Positions 38,215 to 48,073 of a stretch of 64,000 nucleotides of DNA are shown here, one piece after another. The position numbers and the translations under genes are program-made. The DNA lies in assembly GCA_025463565.1 (NCBI GenBank), contig JAODAT010000041.1, positions 1 to 64,000 of the forward strand, written 5' to 3'. A model generated the notes under the pieces. It did no database searches. It worked only from the letters and a program-made list of their open reading frames with translations, and was not told the DNA's origin. Positions within the stretch are counted from its first letter, which is position 1. Each line of letters starts with the position of its first letter. This DNA is from Microbacteriaceae bacterium. GTDB taxonomy: Bacteria; Actinomycetota; Actinomycetes; Actinomycetales; Microbacteriaceae.

Positions 38215-39750
38215 TCAGCGCGCCCTCCACAGGTGCATTCCGGCGTAACTGCGCCACGGCGCCCAGCGCTGGCCGTGCTCGGCGAGGCCCCTGGCGGTCG
38301 AGGGCAGGCCGAGCTTCGTGGCGCTGGCGAGCATCACCAGGTCGGTGGTGAGCAGCACATCGGGCGAGCCGAGCACACGCATCGCGAGATAGCCCGCGGT
38401 CCATGGGCCGACGCCCGGAAGCGCGATAAGCCTTTCCGTCAGCTCACCGGCGGTCAGCCCGACATCGATCACGAGGTCGCCGCTCGCTATCGCCTCCGCG
38501 GCCGCCACGATGCTGGCGACGCGTGTCGCCGGACCGCGAAGCACCTCGCGCCCGCGTTCGGCGAGCTGCAGCGCGGTGGGAAAGAGACCGGGCCCATCAC
38601 CCAACGGTCCGGTGCCGAGCTCGGCGGCCATCCTTCCGATCACCGTGCGCGCGGCGGACACCGAGATCTGCTGGCCGATCATGGTGCGGAAGAGTGCCTC
38701 CGCCGGATCCAGCGAGCCGGGCAGCCGGATGCCGGGGGTCGCCCGCACAAGCGGTGCAAGGGTCGGATCGGCCGAGAGCGCCTCATCGATGGCGAGCGAG
38801 TCAGCGTCGAGGTCGAGAAACCGGCGCACACGCGAGACGAGGGTCGACAGGTCGGCCAGTGTTCCGAGCTGCGCCGTGCACTGCACCGCCTCCGTGCCGT
38901 CCAGCACTAGTTCCAGCTGCGCGATCCCGCTCGGCAGCCGAATCGCCCGACGAAAGCTCTGCCCGTCGCCCGTCTCGATGCCGGCGATCGCGTGGTCGGC
39001 GAAAAATCGCATCAGGCCGGCGCCGTCGAACGGGGCGCGCGCGGGCAGGCGCAGCTTCACGGTGGTGGCCCCGGTCGGTAATTCCCCGGTCGCGGGACTC
39101 ACGGTCGCACGGCTTGTCGAAGCGCCGCCGTCATCGGCGGGCCCAGGGACCGAATTCATCCGCTTCGCCCGCAGGGCGCTCGGGGTGGTCTCGTACACGG
39201 CCTGGATCGTCTCATTGAACTGCCGGATGCTCGAGAAACCGGCCGCGAACGCGACGTCCGCGACGGGGAGGTCGGTCGCGACGAGCAGGGTGCGGGCCGT
39301 CTGGGCGCGGTGCGCCCGGGCGAGAGCGAGCGGGCTCGCACCGAGTTCGTTCACCAGCACGCGGCCGAGATGACGTGGCGTATAGCCCAGTTGCCGGGCA
39401 AGCCCGGGAACGCCGGCCCGTTCGACCGTGCCGTCGGCGATCAGCCGCATCGCGCGTGACGCCAGGTCGTCGTGGATGTTCCAGTCGGGCGAGCCGGGAA
39501 CCGCGTCGGGCTGGCAGCGCTTGCACGCCCGGAGTCCGGCCTCGTGCGCGGCGGCAGCGGTGCGGTAGAAGGTGACGTTGGCTGCCTTCGGTGTCATGGC
39601 TGGGCAGCTGGGGCGACAGTAGATGCCGGTGGAGTGCACGCCGGTGATGAACTGTCCGTCGAACCGGGAGTCACGGGACGACATGGCACGATAGCGCTCC
39701 TCGAAGAGCTCGTGCCCGGCCCGGATCGACGGCGGCGGCGTAGTGGTCAT
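38215..39750 (-). CDS. Ada-like regulator fused to AlkA DNA-3-methyladenine glycosylase
   Basis: Ada Zn motif GIYCRPSCPA...CKRCQPD, AraC HTH, HhH-GPD LPGVGPWTAGYLAMR with catalytic Asp in TTDL. Confidence 0.93.
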   Translation of the reverse strand: MTTTPPPSIRAGHELFEERYRAMSSRDSRFDGQFITGVHSTGIYCRPSCPAMTPKAANVTFYRTAAAAHEAGLRACKRCQPDAVPGSPDWNIHDDLASRAMRLIADGTVERAGVPGLARQLGYTPRHLGRVLVNELGASPLALARAHRAQTARTLLVATDLPVADVAFAAGFSSIRQFNETIQAVYETTPSALRAKRMNSVPGPADDGGASTSRATVSPATGELPTGATTVKLRLPARAPFDGAGLMRFFADHAIAGIETGDGQSFRRAIRLPSGIAQLELVLDGTEAVQCTAQLGTLADLSTLVSRVRRFLDLDADSLAIDEALSADPTLAPLVRATPGIRLPGSLDPAEALFRTMIGQQISVSAARTVIGRMAAELGTGPLGDGPGLFPTALQLAERGREVLRGPATRVASIVAAAEAIASGDLVIDVGLTAGELTERLIALPGVGPWTAGYLAMRVLGSPDVLLTTDLVMLASATKLGLPSTARGLAEHGQRWAPWRSYAGMHLWRAR

Positions 39751-39825
39751 CTCCCAACCCTGACACTCGCCGCCGACATCCTCTAGCGGATTTCGGACAT
39801 GGAGCGCGGCGGGTACGCTCGGCAC

Positions 39826-40761
39826 ATGCACTCTGCCAATCCACACAGTGGAGTCACGATCGTCGGCAGCGCCAACATGGACATCGTGTTCGAGGTCGAG
39901 CGCATCCCGGGTCCGGGGGAGACGCTGCTCGCCGACAGGGCGGCCAGATACCCGGGTGGCAAGGGTCTCAACCAGGCGGTGGCAGCAGCGAGGTCCGGCG
40001 CGGCTACCGCTTTCGTGGGCGCGGTCGGATCCGACGACAACGGAGGGTCGCTCACGGCCGCGATGACCGGCGCCGGAATCTCCACCGAATGGCTGCGAAC
40101 GGTCGAGGGCGAGAGCGGCCAGGCCTTCATCGTCGTCGACCGCGCCGCCGAGAACACGATCATCGTCGCCTCCGGCGCGAACGCCACGGTGAGTGAACTC
40201 ACCGGCGAGGACCGGGCTCAGCTCGAGCGCTCTGCCGCGGTGCTCATGCAGCTCGAACTGCCGATGTCCGTCGTCGAGGAGGCCGCCCGAGTCGCCCATT
40301 ACGCGGGCGCGACCGTCATGCTGAACGCGGCTCCGGCCGAGCGCTTGCCCGAGAGCCTGCTCGCGAACCTCGACCTGCTCATCGTGAACGAGCACGAGGC
40401 ACTCATCGTGAGCGGCGTGGCCGGTGTGGGCGAGCGGGGCGGCCTGGCCAAGGCATCCGCCAGGCTTGCTGCCCTCGTGCCACGGCTCGTGGTGACGCTG
40501 GGGTCGGAGGGCTCTGTGCTCTACGAGAACGGCGCGGAGCTGGCGCGAGTGCCGGCGCGAAAGGTCGACGCGGTCGACACGACGGGTGCCGGCGACACGT
40601 TCTGCGGTGCCCTCGCCGCCGCGCTCGCCGAGGGCCGGGATTTCACCGCAGCGGCATCCTTCGCCACGGCCGCCGCGGCGCTCTCGGTGCAGAGGGTCGG
40701 GGCAGTTCCGTCGATCCCCACTCGCCGCGAGATCGACAGCTTCCAGGCTGCACCCGTCTAG
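39826..40761 (+). CDS. rbsK: Ribokinase-like PfkB sugar kinase
   Basis: VGSANMDIVFEV, ARYPGGKGLNQAVAAAR, DTTGAGDTFCGAL. Confidence 0.88.
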   Translation: MHSANPHSGVTIVGSANMDIVFEVERIPGPGETLLADRAARYPGGKGLNQAVAAARSGAATAFVGAVGSDDNGGSLTAAMTGAGISTEWLRTVEGESGQAFIVVDRAAENTIIVASGANATVSELTGEDRAQLERSAAVLMQLELPMSVVEEAARVAHYAGATVMLNAAPAERLPESLLANLDLLIVNEHEALIVSGVAGVGERGGLAKASARLAALVPRLVVTLGSEGSVLYENGAELARVPARKVDAVDTTGAGDTFCGALAAALAEGRDFTAAASFATAAAALSVQRVGAVPSIPTRREIDSFQAAPV

Positions 40762-40786
40762 TTGGCACTAGTGGGCCTGTGCTGCT

Positions 40787-42034
40787 CTAGGCCGGCACGG
40801 CCACCCGCGCCCGGCGGAGCGTCACGAGCGCGACGACGGATGCCGACAGGCAGAGCAGCGCGATGACCGGCGCCCAGAGGTCTACGGCAAGCGCGAGCCC
40901 GGTGACGGTCGCAGAAAGACCGATCGCCACGGCGACGAGACCCTGGGTGAGGTAGGCGACAAGATATGCCGCCGAGAGCGTCTGGGCCCGGTGATGCGCG
41001 GGGGCGTGGGCGTTGATCAGTCCGAGGCCTCCGAGGAAGAGCAGCCCGTAGCCGGTTCCGGCGAACACGGATGATGCGACGAAGGCCAGCAGGGAGGCGC
41101 CGGTCGCCGACAGCACGAGCATGCCCATCCCGATCGCGATGCTGACACCTCCGACGGCCACAGCGGTGCGTGCGGGCAGTCGCCGACCGAGCACTGCGCT
41201 CGTTCCGATCAGCACGGCGGAGATCGCGATCACGCTCCCCGCTACGAGGGCGTTGTCGGTTCCGATGAGGTTCTTCGCGATCGACGAGCCGAGGGAGAGG
41301 GACATCGCCCCCATGGCGAATACGGCCGCCATCGCTAGTGCCGCGGTGATGAATACCGCAGCCATGCCGCGCGGCACGGCTACGCCTTTCGGTCGCCAGC
41401 GCTCCGTGGTCGTTGTCGCAGCGGTAGTGCGCGGCATCACCAGAACGAACGCAGCGGACGTGGCCGTCAGCACCAGCAGAACCCAATAGGCGAGGTGCGC
41501 GGGCAGTGGCGCATACTGCACGAGCGCTCCGCCCACCACCGTGGCGAGGGCGAGCCCGACCGCCGTCGCCGCGGTGTTGATCGAACTGGCCCGTGACGCA
41601 CCGCGCGGATTGGATGGGCCACCCGGGGTGAACTCGACCATCGCCGCGCTCGCCGGCGCCATTGCGAGCCCGACGCCGATGCCCTGCAGCACGCGACCGG
41701 CGTAGAGCCAGCCGACGCCGGGTGCCAGCGCGAACAGCAGGATGCCGATCGCCATCGCGGCGAGACCGGCGAGGAGCGCCGCCCGCCGCCCGATGAAATC
41801 TGAGATGCCTCCGAAGACGATCAGCACCACCACGAGGGTGATCGGATAGACGGCGAAGATGGAGGTGATGGTGATCGGCGTGATGTGCCACTCGGCGACA
41901 TAGACGGGGTAGACCATCGACGCCGAGCCGCTGGTCCACAGGGCGATGGCGATGACGGACGCGGACGTCCAGAAGCTTGCGCGGTTGCTGAGGGTCGGCA
42001 CTGCTTGCCTTTCGCTGGGTGGCGTGGGCCCCAT
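40787..42034 (-). CDS. MFS transporter
   Basis: 12-TM pattern, GGISDFIGRRAALL, GRVLQGIGVGL; divergent from HxlR gene. Confidence 0.87.
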   Translation of the reverse strand: MGPTPPSERQAVPTLSNRASFWTSASVIAIALWTSGSASMVYPVYVAEWHITPITITSIFAVYPITLVVVLIVFGGISDFIGRRAALLAGLAAMAIGILLFALAPGVGWLYAGRVLQGIGVGLAMAPASAAMVEFTPGGPSNPRGASRASSINTAATAVGLALATVVGGALVQYAPLPAHLAYWVLLVLTATSAAFVLVMPRTTAATTTTERWRPKGVAVPRGMAAVFITAALAMAAVFAMGAMSLSLGSSIAKNLIGTDNALVAGSVIAISAVLIGTSAVLGRRLPARTAVAVGGVSIAIGMGMLVLSATGASLLAFVASSVFAGTGYGLLFLGGLGLINAHAPAHHRAQTLSAAYLVAYLTQGLVAVAIGLSATVTGLALAVDLWAPVIALLCLSASVVALVTLRRARVAVPA

Positions 42035-42054
42035 CGACCACGGTTGTCCATGTA

Positions 42055-42079
42055 GCTAGATTGGAATATCCAATCTAGC
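42055..42079. promoter_or_regulatory. Perfect 11-3-11 palindrome, putative HxlR operator
   Basis: GCTAGATTGGA-ATA-TCCAATCTAGC between the divergent starts. Confidence 0.8.
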
Positions 42080-42096
42080 ACGTATAAGATGGGGCC

Positions 42097-42567
42097 ATGG
42101 CAGACGCATCGACAATCGAAAAGGTGGGCCGTCGCTGCTCGATCGCCCGCAGTCTCGAAGTGATCGGCGAGAAGTGGAGCATCCTCATCGTGCGCGAGGC
42201 GTTCTGGGGGCGGACGCGGTTCTCGGAGTTCCGCGACGCGCTCGGCGTCTCGTCCGACATCCTCACCGATCGTCTCGCCACCCTCGTCGAGGGCGGCGTG
42301 CTCGAGCGCGTTCCCTATCGGGAGTCGGGCTCCCGCGAGCGGTACAGCTATCACCTCACCGAAGCGGGTCGCGAACTGGCTCCCGTCATGGCGGCGCTCA
42401 ACAGCTGGGGTGAGGCCAATCGTCCGAGCGAGTACGGCCGCAGCGCCGAGTACCGCGACGCGGTCACCGGCGAAGCCGTCGAACTGGCGTTCCACACCGC
42501 CGACGGCCGCCTGGTGGACCAGTCCGGCGTCACCTTCGTGCGCGGCCCCGCGGTGATCGCCCGCTGA
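42097..42567 (+). CDS. HxlR-family transcriptional regulator
   Basis: CSIARSLEVIGEKWSILIVREAFWGRTRFSEFRDALG...ILTDRLATLVEGGVLER. Confidence 0.92.
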   Translation: MADASTIEKVGRRCSIARSLEVIGEKWSILIVREAFWGRTRFSEFRDALGVSSDILTDRLATLVEGGVLERVPYRESGSRERYSYHLTEAGRELAPVMAALNSWGEANRPSEYGRSAEYRDAVTGEAVELAFHTADGRLVDQSGVTFVRGPAVIAR

Positions 42568-42608
42568 AAGGCGCACGGAGCACAACCGCGAACCGGTAGG
42601 TTGCGGGC

Positions 42609-43403
42609 ATGGTTGTCTTCCTGTTCGAGCTGTGTGTCGTGCTTACCGTGATCTGGTTCGTGCTCGCGCTGCTGCAGGGGATTGACCTCGCCGCGACCTG
42701 GGGCGCATCGCGCACCTCCGGACGAGCCGCGGCACAGGTCTGGTCAGCAGCCGCTGCGGCCGTCGTACTCGTCGCAGGAACGGTCGCCGCCGAGGTCGCC
42801 GCACACCCGCTCATCGACGGAACTGATCCAACACTCGGCCTCGTGTCCCTGCTTCCCGTGCTCGTCCTCGTCTGCGCGAGTCTCATCGCGATTGTGCTCG
42901 TCTACCAGCGTCCCTGGGTGGACGCGCTCACCGCCGTGGAGACGGAAATCCACGCGTTCGACGGCCTGCGTGTCGAAAAGGCGGATGTCGCGGTGCTGAA
43001 GCAGCGTCTCGCCGATGCCGACCTGGCCCGCCTCGACCACACGCATCCGCGTGCATGGTGGCGCTGGATCCCCGCCGTCGTCGGCCTGGCCGTGTTCATC
43101 TCCACTGTGGTGGTCATCAGCGTGGCCGGAGCGTGGCCCTCACTCGGCGTGCTCGCCATTGTCGCGATCGTTCCGATCGCGCTGAGCGTGCTCGCCCGCT
43201 TCGCCGAGGTGCGGTTGCGCCTGGCGGTGCGCGCACGACGGGAAACGGCTTACAGTGCCCGGAGGCAGGCACTCGTCGCTGACCTGGACCAGCTCGAACG
43301 TCGAGCCAGCCGCGGTGTCGCCGGACTCACCGAACGGGTGAGCCGCGCGTTGACCATTTTGAGAGACCAGCCGAGCCTGAGAGAACAGGACCGAAGAAAA
43401 TGA
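42609..43403 (+). CDS. Multi-TM membrane protein with coiled-coil-like C-terminus
   Basis: Several TM segments; ATGA overlap with the PrsW gene. Confidence 0.75.
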   Translation: MVVFLFELCVVLTVIWFVLALLQGIDLAATWGASRTSGRAAAQVWSAAAAAVVLVAGTVAAEVAAHPLIDGTDPTLGLVSLLPVLVLVCASLIAIVLVYQRPWVDALTAVETEIHAFDGLRVEKADVAVLKQRLADADLARLDHTHPRAWWRWIPAVVGLAVFISTVVVISVAGAWPSLGVLAIVAIVPIALSVLARFAEVRLRLAVRARRETAYSARRQALVADLDQLERRASRGVAGLTERVSRALTILRDQPSLREQDRRK

Positions 43404-44596
43404 GCAACGTCGTCAGTTCGATCACCCCGAACAGCGACCCGGTGATCGAGCACCCCGGACAGGTGATCGTCACCGATCCGCCGAGGCGAGAGCGGCGGGC
43501 GGTTGGTCTTGCCGTGCTCGGATTCATCGTCGTCTCGCTTCTGGTGGTCGCGGTGCTGCTCTACCTTTTCGCGGTTCTGGGCGCGGCCGCGTTGCTGTAC
43601 GCGGCCATCCTCGCGGCCATCCCGCTGATCATCGTGCTGCTCGGCATCCGCTGGATCGACCGGTGGGAGCCTGAGCCGCGGGCGGTGCTTCTGTTCGCGT
43701 TCCTCTGGGGAGCGGCGGCTGCGGTGTTCATCGCCCTCGTCTTCTCCGGAATCACGCAGGCCTACGTCGCGAGCCATGGCATCGGCAAATCGGGAGCGGA
43801 TTTCTTCGAGTCGGTCGTGCAGGCGCCGATCATCGAGGAGTCGGCGAAGGGGATCGGCATCCTGCTGATCTTTTTGGTGGTTCGCAAGTACTTCGATGGA
43901 CCGATCGACGGCATCGTCTACGGCGCGACGATCGCCGTGGGGTTCGCGTTCACCGAGAACCTGCAATATTTCGGGCTCGCGATCGTCGACCACAGCGGCG
44001 TCGGCCAGACCTTCCTGCTCCGGGCGGTGCTCTCCCCATTCGCTCACGTGATGTTCACCTCGTGCACCGGTCTCGCAATCGGCCTCGCGGCTCGCCACAG
44101 TAACCGCATCGGGGTGTTCGCGTATTTCATCGCTGGGCTGATTCCCGCAATGCTGCTCCACGCCTTCTGGAACAGCGCCACCTACTGGGCGACCGACTGG
44201 TACCTGTTCTACTTCCTCGTCGAGGTGCCGCTGTTCGTGCTCGCCATCATCGGCGTCGTACGACTGAGGCGTCATGAACAGGGAATCACCCAGGCCCGGC
44301 TGGCGGAATACGCGGCCGTCGGCTGGTTCACGCCTAGCGAGGTCAACCAGCTCTCGACCCCGGCCGGCCGGCGCCAGGTCGTCGCATGGGCGAAGAGTCA
44401 CGGCTTCCGGCGCCAGTACCGCCGCTTCGTGCAGGATGCGACCCATCTCGCCTTCACCCGCCAGCGTCTCATCTCCGGCAAAGACCGCATCGGTGCGCGT
44501 CGCTACGAAGCCGACCTGCTCGACGCCGTGGTCGCCGACCGCAAGCAGCTCGTCGGCCTGCCCCCGCTTCTGACGGTCGTCACTCCCACCCGGTAG
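43400..44596 (+). CDS. PrsW-family intramembrane metalloprotease
   Basis: APIIEESAKG, GFAFTENLQY, FAHVMFTSCTGLAIG. Confidence 0.92.
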   Translation: MSNVVSSITPNSDPVIEHPGQVIVTDPPRRERRAVGLAVLGFIVVSLLVVAVLLYLFAVLGAAALLYAAILAAIPLIIVLLGIRWIDRWEPEPRAVLLFAFLWGAAAAVFIALVFSGITQAYVASHGIGKSGADFFESVVQAPIIEESAKGIGILLIFLVVRKYFDGPIDGIVYGATIAVGFAFTENLQYFGLAIVDHSGVGQTFLLRAVLSPFAHVMFTSCTGLAIGLAARHSNRIGVFAYFIAGLIPAMLLHAFWNSATYWATDWYLFYFLVEVPLFVLAIIGVVRLRRHEQGITQARLAEYAAVGWFTPSEVNQLSTPAGRRQVVAWAKSHGFRRQYRRFVQDATHLAFTRQRLISGKDRIGARRYEADLLDAVVADRKQLVGLPPLLTVVTPTR

Positions 44597-44683
44597 CGTG
44601 CGCACGCGGCAAATGCCCCGGCCCCGAGTGACTAAAATGGATAGCCGCGTTCGTACCCGCGCGCGCACTCTAGGGGAATCAGC

Positions 44684-46930
44684 ATGGTCGATCGCGAACT
44701 CGTACGCGAGCAGGACTACGTGGCAGGGCTCTATGCGCGACTCGACGCGCTGAAGCTCGAAGCCGAGCAGCAGCTCGACGCGGTCAGGCTGTTGGATGTC
44801 GGCGGCAACCACCAGGGACGCTCGGAGCGCGACACCTTCGCCCGCATCTACGAGGACCGCATTGTGCAGCTGCGCGAGGTCGACGAGCGTCTCGCGTTCG
44901 GCCGGCTCGAACTATTGAACGAGCCGAGCCTGTTAGAGACCAGCGAAGACGAGCCGTTCCGTTACATCGGCCGAATCGGCCTGCGCGACGAAGACCTGCA
45001 GCCGATCCTGCTCGATTGGCGTGTGCCGCAGGCCAGCGCCTTCTACCAGGCCACCGCGGCGAACCCCATGGGCACACGTGCCCGCCGGCACCTCGTCTCG
45101 AAGGGGCGGCGGGTCATCCGGGTGGAGGACGAGATCTTCGACGCGAGCCTGCTCGAGGGTGACACAGCCGAGCTGCAGGGGGAGGGCGCGCTGCTTGCCG
45201 CGCTGACCGCCCAGCGCACCGGTCGTATGAGCGACATCGTCGCGACCATCCAGGCGGAGCAGGACCGCATCATCCGCTCGGACCTCCGCGGCGTGCTCGT
45301 CGTGCAGGGTGGCCCGGGCACGGGCAAGACCGCCGTCGCGCTGCATCGCGCCGCCTACCTGCTCTACTCGAACCGCGAGCGGCTGAATGGCTCGGGCGTG
45401 CTCATCGTCGGGCCTTCGCGATCCTTCCTGCAGTACATCGAGGCAGTGCTCCCGTCGCTCGGCGAGACGGGTGTCGTGCTGTCGAGCGTCGGGCAGCTAT
45501 TCCCCGGGGTCGACGCGACCATCGAAGACGTGCCAGCAGTCGCCCGGCTCAAAGGCCAGACCAGCATGGCGTCGGTCATCTCGCGCGCCGTGCGATCACG
45601 CCAACGCGTGCCCGCCGAACCGCAGGAACTCGAGGTGAGCGGAGACCGGCTCATGCTCGACCCGCACCTCATCCAGACCGCGATGGTGCGGGCTCGAGAA
45701 GGGGGTAAGCCCTACAACGAGGCGCGGGTCACTTTCGTCAAGAACGCCCTCGCCGCGCTCTCCCGCGAATGGCTCGCGCTGTTGAAGGCGAACGGCAACT
45801 CGATGGACAACTCCGACCTGCCGATGCTGCGCGAAGACCTGCGCAGCTCCGAAGACGTGCGAGTGGCCCTGAATACAGCCTGGCTGCCGCTCACTCCGGA
45901 GAAGCTGCTGCAGGACCTGTATGCCCGCCCGCAGTGGCTGACGGAGCTCACGCCCGGCTGGTCCGACGAGCAACGCGCCCTGCTTCGCCGCGAACGCGAT
46001 GCTCCCTTCACGATCTCGGACATCCCCTTGCTCGACGAAGCCGCCGAACACCTGGGCGAATACGACGCTGTGGATGCCGCCCAGAAGCGCGAGCAGAAGC
46101 AGCAGCGCAAGCGGGACATCGAGAACGCCGAGGCGGCCATCAAGAACATGGATGTCGGCGGAATGGTGAACGCCAAAGACCTGGCGGACAACTTCGCCGA
46201 GTTCGCCGACCGCGGCACCACTGCCGAGCGGGCCGCGAGCGACCGCGCCTGGACATACGGGCACGTCGTCGTGGATGAGGCACAGGAGCTGTCGCCGATG
46301 CAGTGGCGCCTACTGCTGCGCCGCGGACCGCTTCGCTCGTTCACCATCGTCGGGGACATCGCGCAGGCGGCGTCGGCGTCGGCATCCACCGACTGGCAGA
46401 CCGCTCTTGAGCCGCTGCTGAAGGGGTCGCCGGAGGGCGATCGCTGGCGGCTTGAGGAGTTGACCGTCAACTACCGAACCCCGAGCCAGATCGCGGCCGC
46501 CGCCGAATCGATGGCGATCGCCCACGGCCTGCCGGTGACGCCGAGCCGCGCCGTGCGCGAAAGCGAGTGGCCGATCTCGGTGCTGGCCGATGTCGTGCAC
46601 GCGGTGACGGTGGAGCGCGGCCTGGGTGTCGGCGGCACGGTGGCTGTCATCGTCCCGGACTCGCAGATCGACGAGGTCGAGCGACGACTGGTTGCGGAAT
46701 TCGGCGGCGCGATCGGCCGCGGTTCGCGTGGACTCACCAGCGAGGTTGCACTCATCACCACGCAGGATGCGAAAGGCCTCGAGTTCGACGCGGTGATCGT
46801 GGTCGACCCCGCCGGGATCGTGGAGTCCTCGGAGCGCGGTGCCGGCGCGCTCTACGTCTCGATGACGCGCGCAACGCAGCGGCTGACGCTGGTCAGCGCC
46901 GGTGAATTGCCCGCGGGCATCACCGTATGA
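44684..46930 (+). CDS. HelD/HelR-type UvrD-like ATPase (RNA polymerase recycling factor)
   Basis: LLDWRVPQASAFYQAT, Walker A VVQGGPGTGKTAVALHRAAYLLY, VVDEAQELSPMQWRLLLRR, LYVSMTRATQRL. Confidence 0.87.
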   Translation: MVDRELVREQDYVAGLYARLDALKLEAEQQLDAVRLLDVGGNHQGRSERDTFARIYEDRIVQLREVDERLAFGRLELLNEPSLLETSEDEPFRYIGRIGLRDEDLQPILLDWRVPQASAFYQATAANPMGTRARRHLVSKGRRVIRVEDEIFDASLLEGDTAELQGEGALLAALTAQRTGRMSDIVATIQAEQDRIIRSDLRGVLVVQGGPGTGKTAVALHRAAYLLYSNRERLNGSGVLIVGPSRSFLQYIEAVLPSLGETGVVLSSVGQLFPGVDATIEDVPAVARLKGQTSMASVISRAVRSRQRVPAEPQELEVSGDRLMLDPHLIQTAMVRAREGGKPYNEARVTFVKNALAALSREWLALLKANGNSMDNSDLPMLREDLRSSEDVRVALNTAWLPLTPEKLLQDLYARPQWLTELTPGWSDEQRALLRRERDAPFTISDIPLLDEAAEHLGEYDAVDAAQKREQKQQRKRDIENAEAAIKNMDVGGMVNAKDLADNFAEFADRGTTAERAASDRAWTYGHVVVDEAQELSPMQWRLLLRRGPLRSFTIVGDIAQAASASASTDWQTALEPLLKGSPEGDRWRLEELTVNYRTPSQIAAAAESMAIAHGLPVTPSRAVRESEWPISVLADVVHAVTVERGLGVGGTVAVIVPDSQIDEVERRLVAEFGGAIGRGSRGLTSEVALITTQDAKGLEFDAVIVVDPAGIVESSERGAGALYVSMTRATQRLTLVSAGELPAGITV

Positions 46931-46951
46931 CTGCGTCGTTGATATGAGTAC

Positions 46952-48061
46952 CTAGAAGAACAGGCCGTAGACGAAGCTCGCCAGCCAGTATCCGAACACG
47001 AGCACCCCCAGGATGGTGCCGAGCACCGGCCAGCGCGTCTTCAGCCGTCGCCCCTGCGCTGCCACCATGTCGGCGCCGGGGGTCGCGATGCGGTCGTCGG
47101 AATATCGCTTGGTCTGGCTGACGGTCTTCGCCCCCACCGTGTCGACGATCTTGAACAGGTGGTTGACGGTAGGCACATCGTTCAGGTTGAGCGGCTTCGA
47201 CGAGTAGCAGAACATCCAGTCGTCCACGATCTCCACGTCGAACTGCGCGGTCTGGTCGATGAGCAGCGCCATCAGGTCGGGCGTGAACACGTAGAGGGCG
47301 TCCTGCTCGTACTCCTTCGGGCAGTACAGCGTGAAGTACCTGTCGAAGTCGCCCTCGAGCGACAGCCGCTGGTCGGCGGAGAAGCTGAGCGGCAGGTCGG
47401 TCGTGCCGAACAGGGTGTTGTTGCTTTTTGCGTCGAGCACCATGTTGGGGAGCGTGCGGTCGAGTTTGACCGCCAGGAATCCCCAGTGGTGCGTCGTGCG
47501 GTTACGGCCGGAGCCGGTCGAGTAACGGTAGTCGCCCATGTCGAGAAAGCGGCCGTCGTTGCGGTAGAGGTGGTCGTAGACCTGCCGTGTGTCACCATGG
47601 CCGAAAATGGCGCCGGGATAGGTCGGGTCGGGCGTCAGCGGTGAGAACTCGAGCTGGTTCGCGTCGGCGAAGGTGCTGAGGCGGTACCAGCGGGTCCAGG
47701 TGGCCAGCGACGGAACGGCGGCTCGGTACGCACGTCGCACCGCCCAGATCACGCCGGTGAGCAGCAGGGCAGCGAACAGTAACGGAACCACCAGCGCGCC
47801 GAAGCCGAGTTGGCCCTCCGCGATTCCGGCGACCAGCGATAGCAGGATGGTCAGGCAGATGAAGCCGAACAGGATCGCGACCAGAACGAGCACGACGATC
47901 GAGACGACGGTGCTCGCGGTAAAGGTGGAGACCGCCCAGGGCTGGCGCAACATCCGTGCGTTGTTCCTGAACGCGATCACGTTCGCGGCGGGCACCGGCG
48001 CGGAGAGCGGGCCGAAATCGATCGGCGCAGGGTCGATGCTGGAGGCCGAGGTGTCAGTCAC
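46952..48061 (-). CDS. Membrane protein of unknown function
   Basis: TM segments near both ends, soluble middle region. Confidence 0.75.
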   Translation of the reverse strand: MTDTSASSIDPAPIDFGPLSAPVPAANVIAFRNNARMLRQPWAVSTFTASTVVSIVVLVLVAILFGFICLTILLSLVAGIAEGQLGFGALVVPLLFAALLLTGVIWAVRRAYRAAVPSLATWTRWYRLSTFADANQLEFSPLTPDPTYPGAIFGHGDTRQVYDHLYRNDGRFLDMGDYRYSTGSGRNRTTHHWGFLAVKLDRTLPNMVLDAKSNNTLFGTTDLPLSFSADQRLSLEGDFDRYFTLYCPKEYEQDALYVFTPDLMALLIDQTAQFDVEIVDDWMFCYSSKPLNLNDVPTVNHLFKIVDTVGAKTVSQTKRYSDDRIATPGADMVAAQGRRLKTRWPVLGTILGVLVFGYWLASFVYGLFF

Positions 48062-48073
48062 GAGGACAGGGTA

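Noticed and set aside
40758-42041. 427-aa ORF overlapping the MFS gene at 40787-42034
   Set aside because: Same strand, different frame, Arg/Gly-rich product typical of out-of-frame translation.
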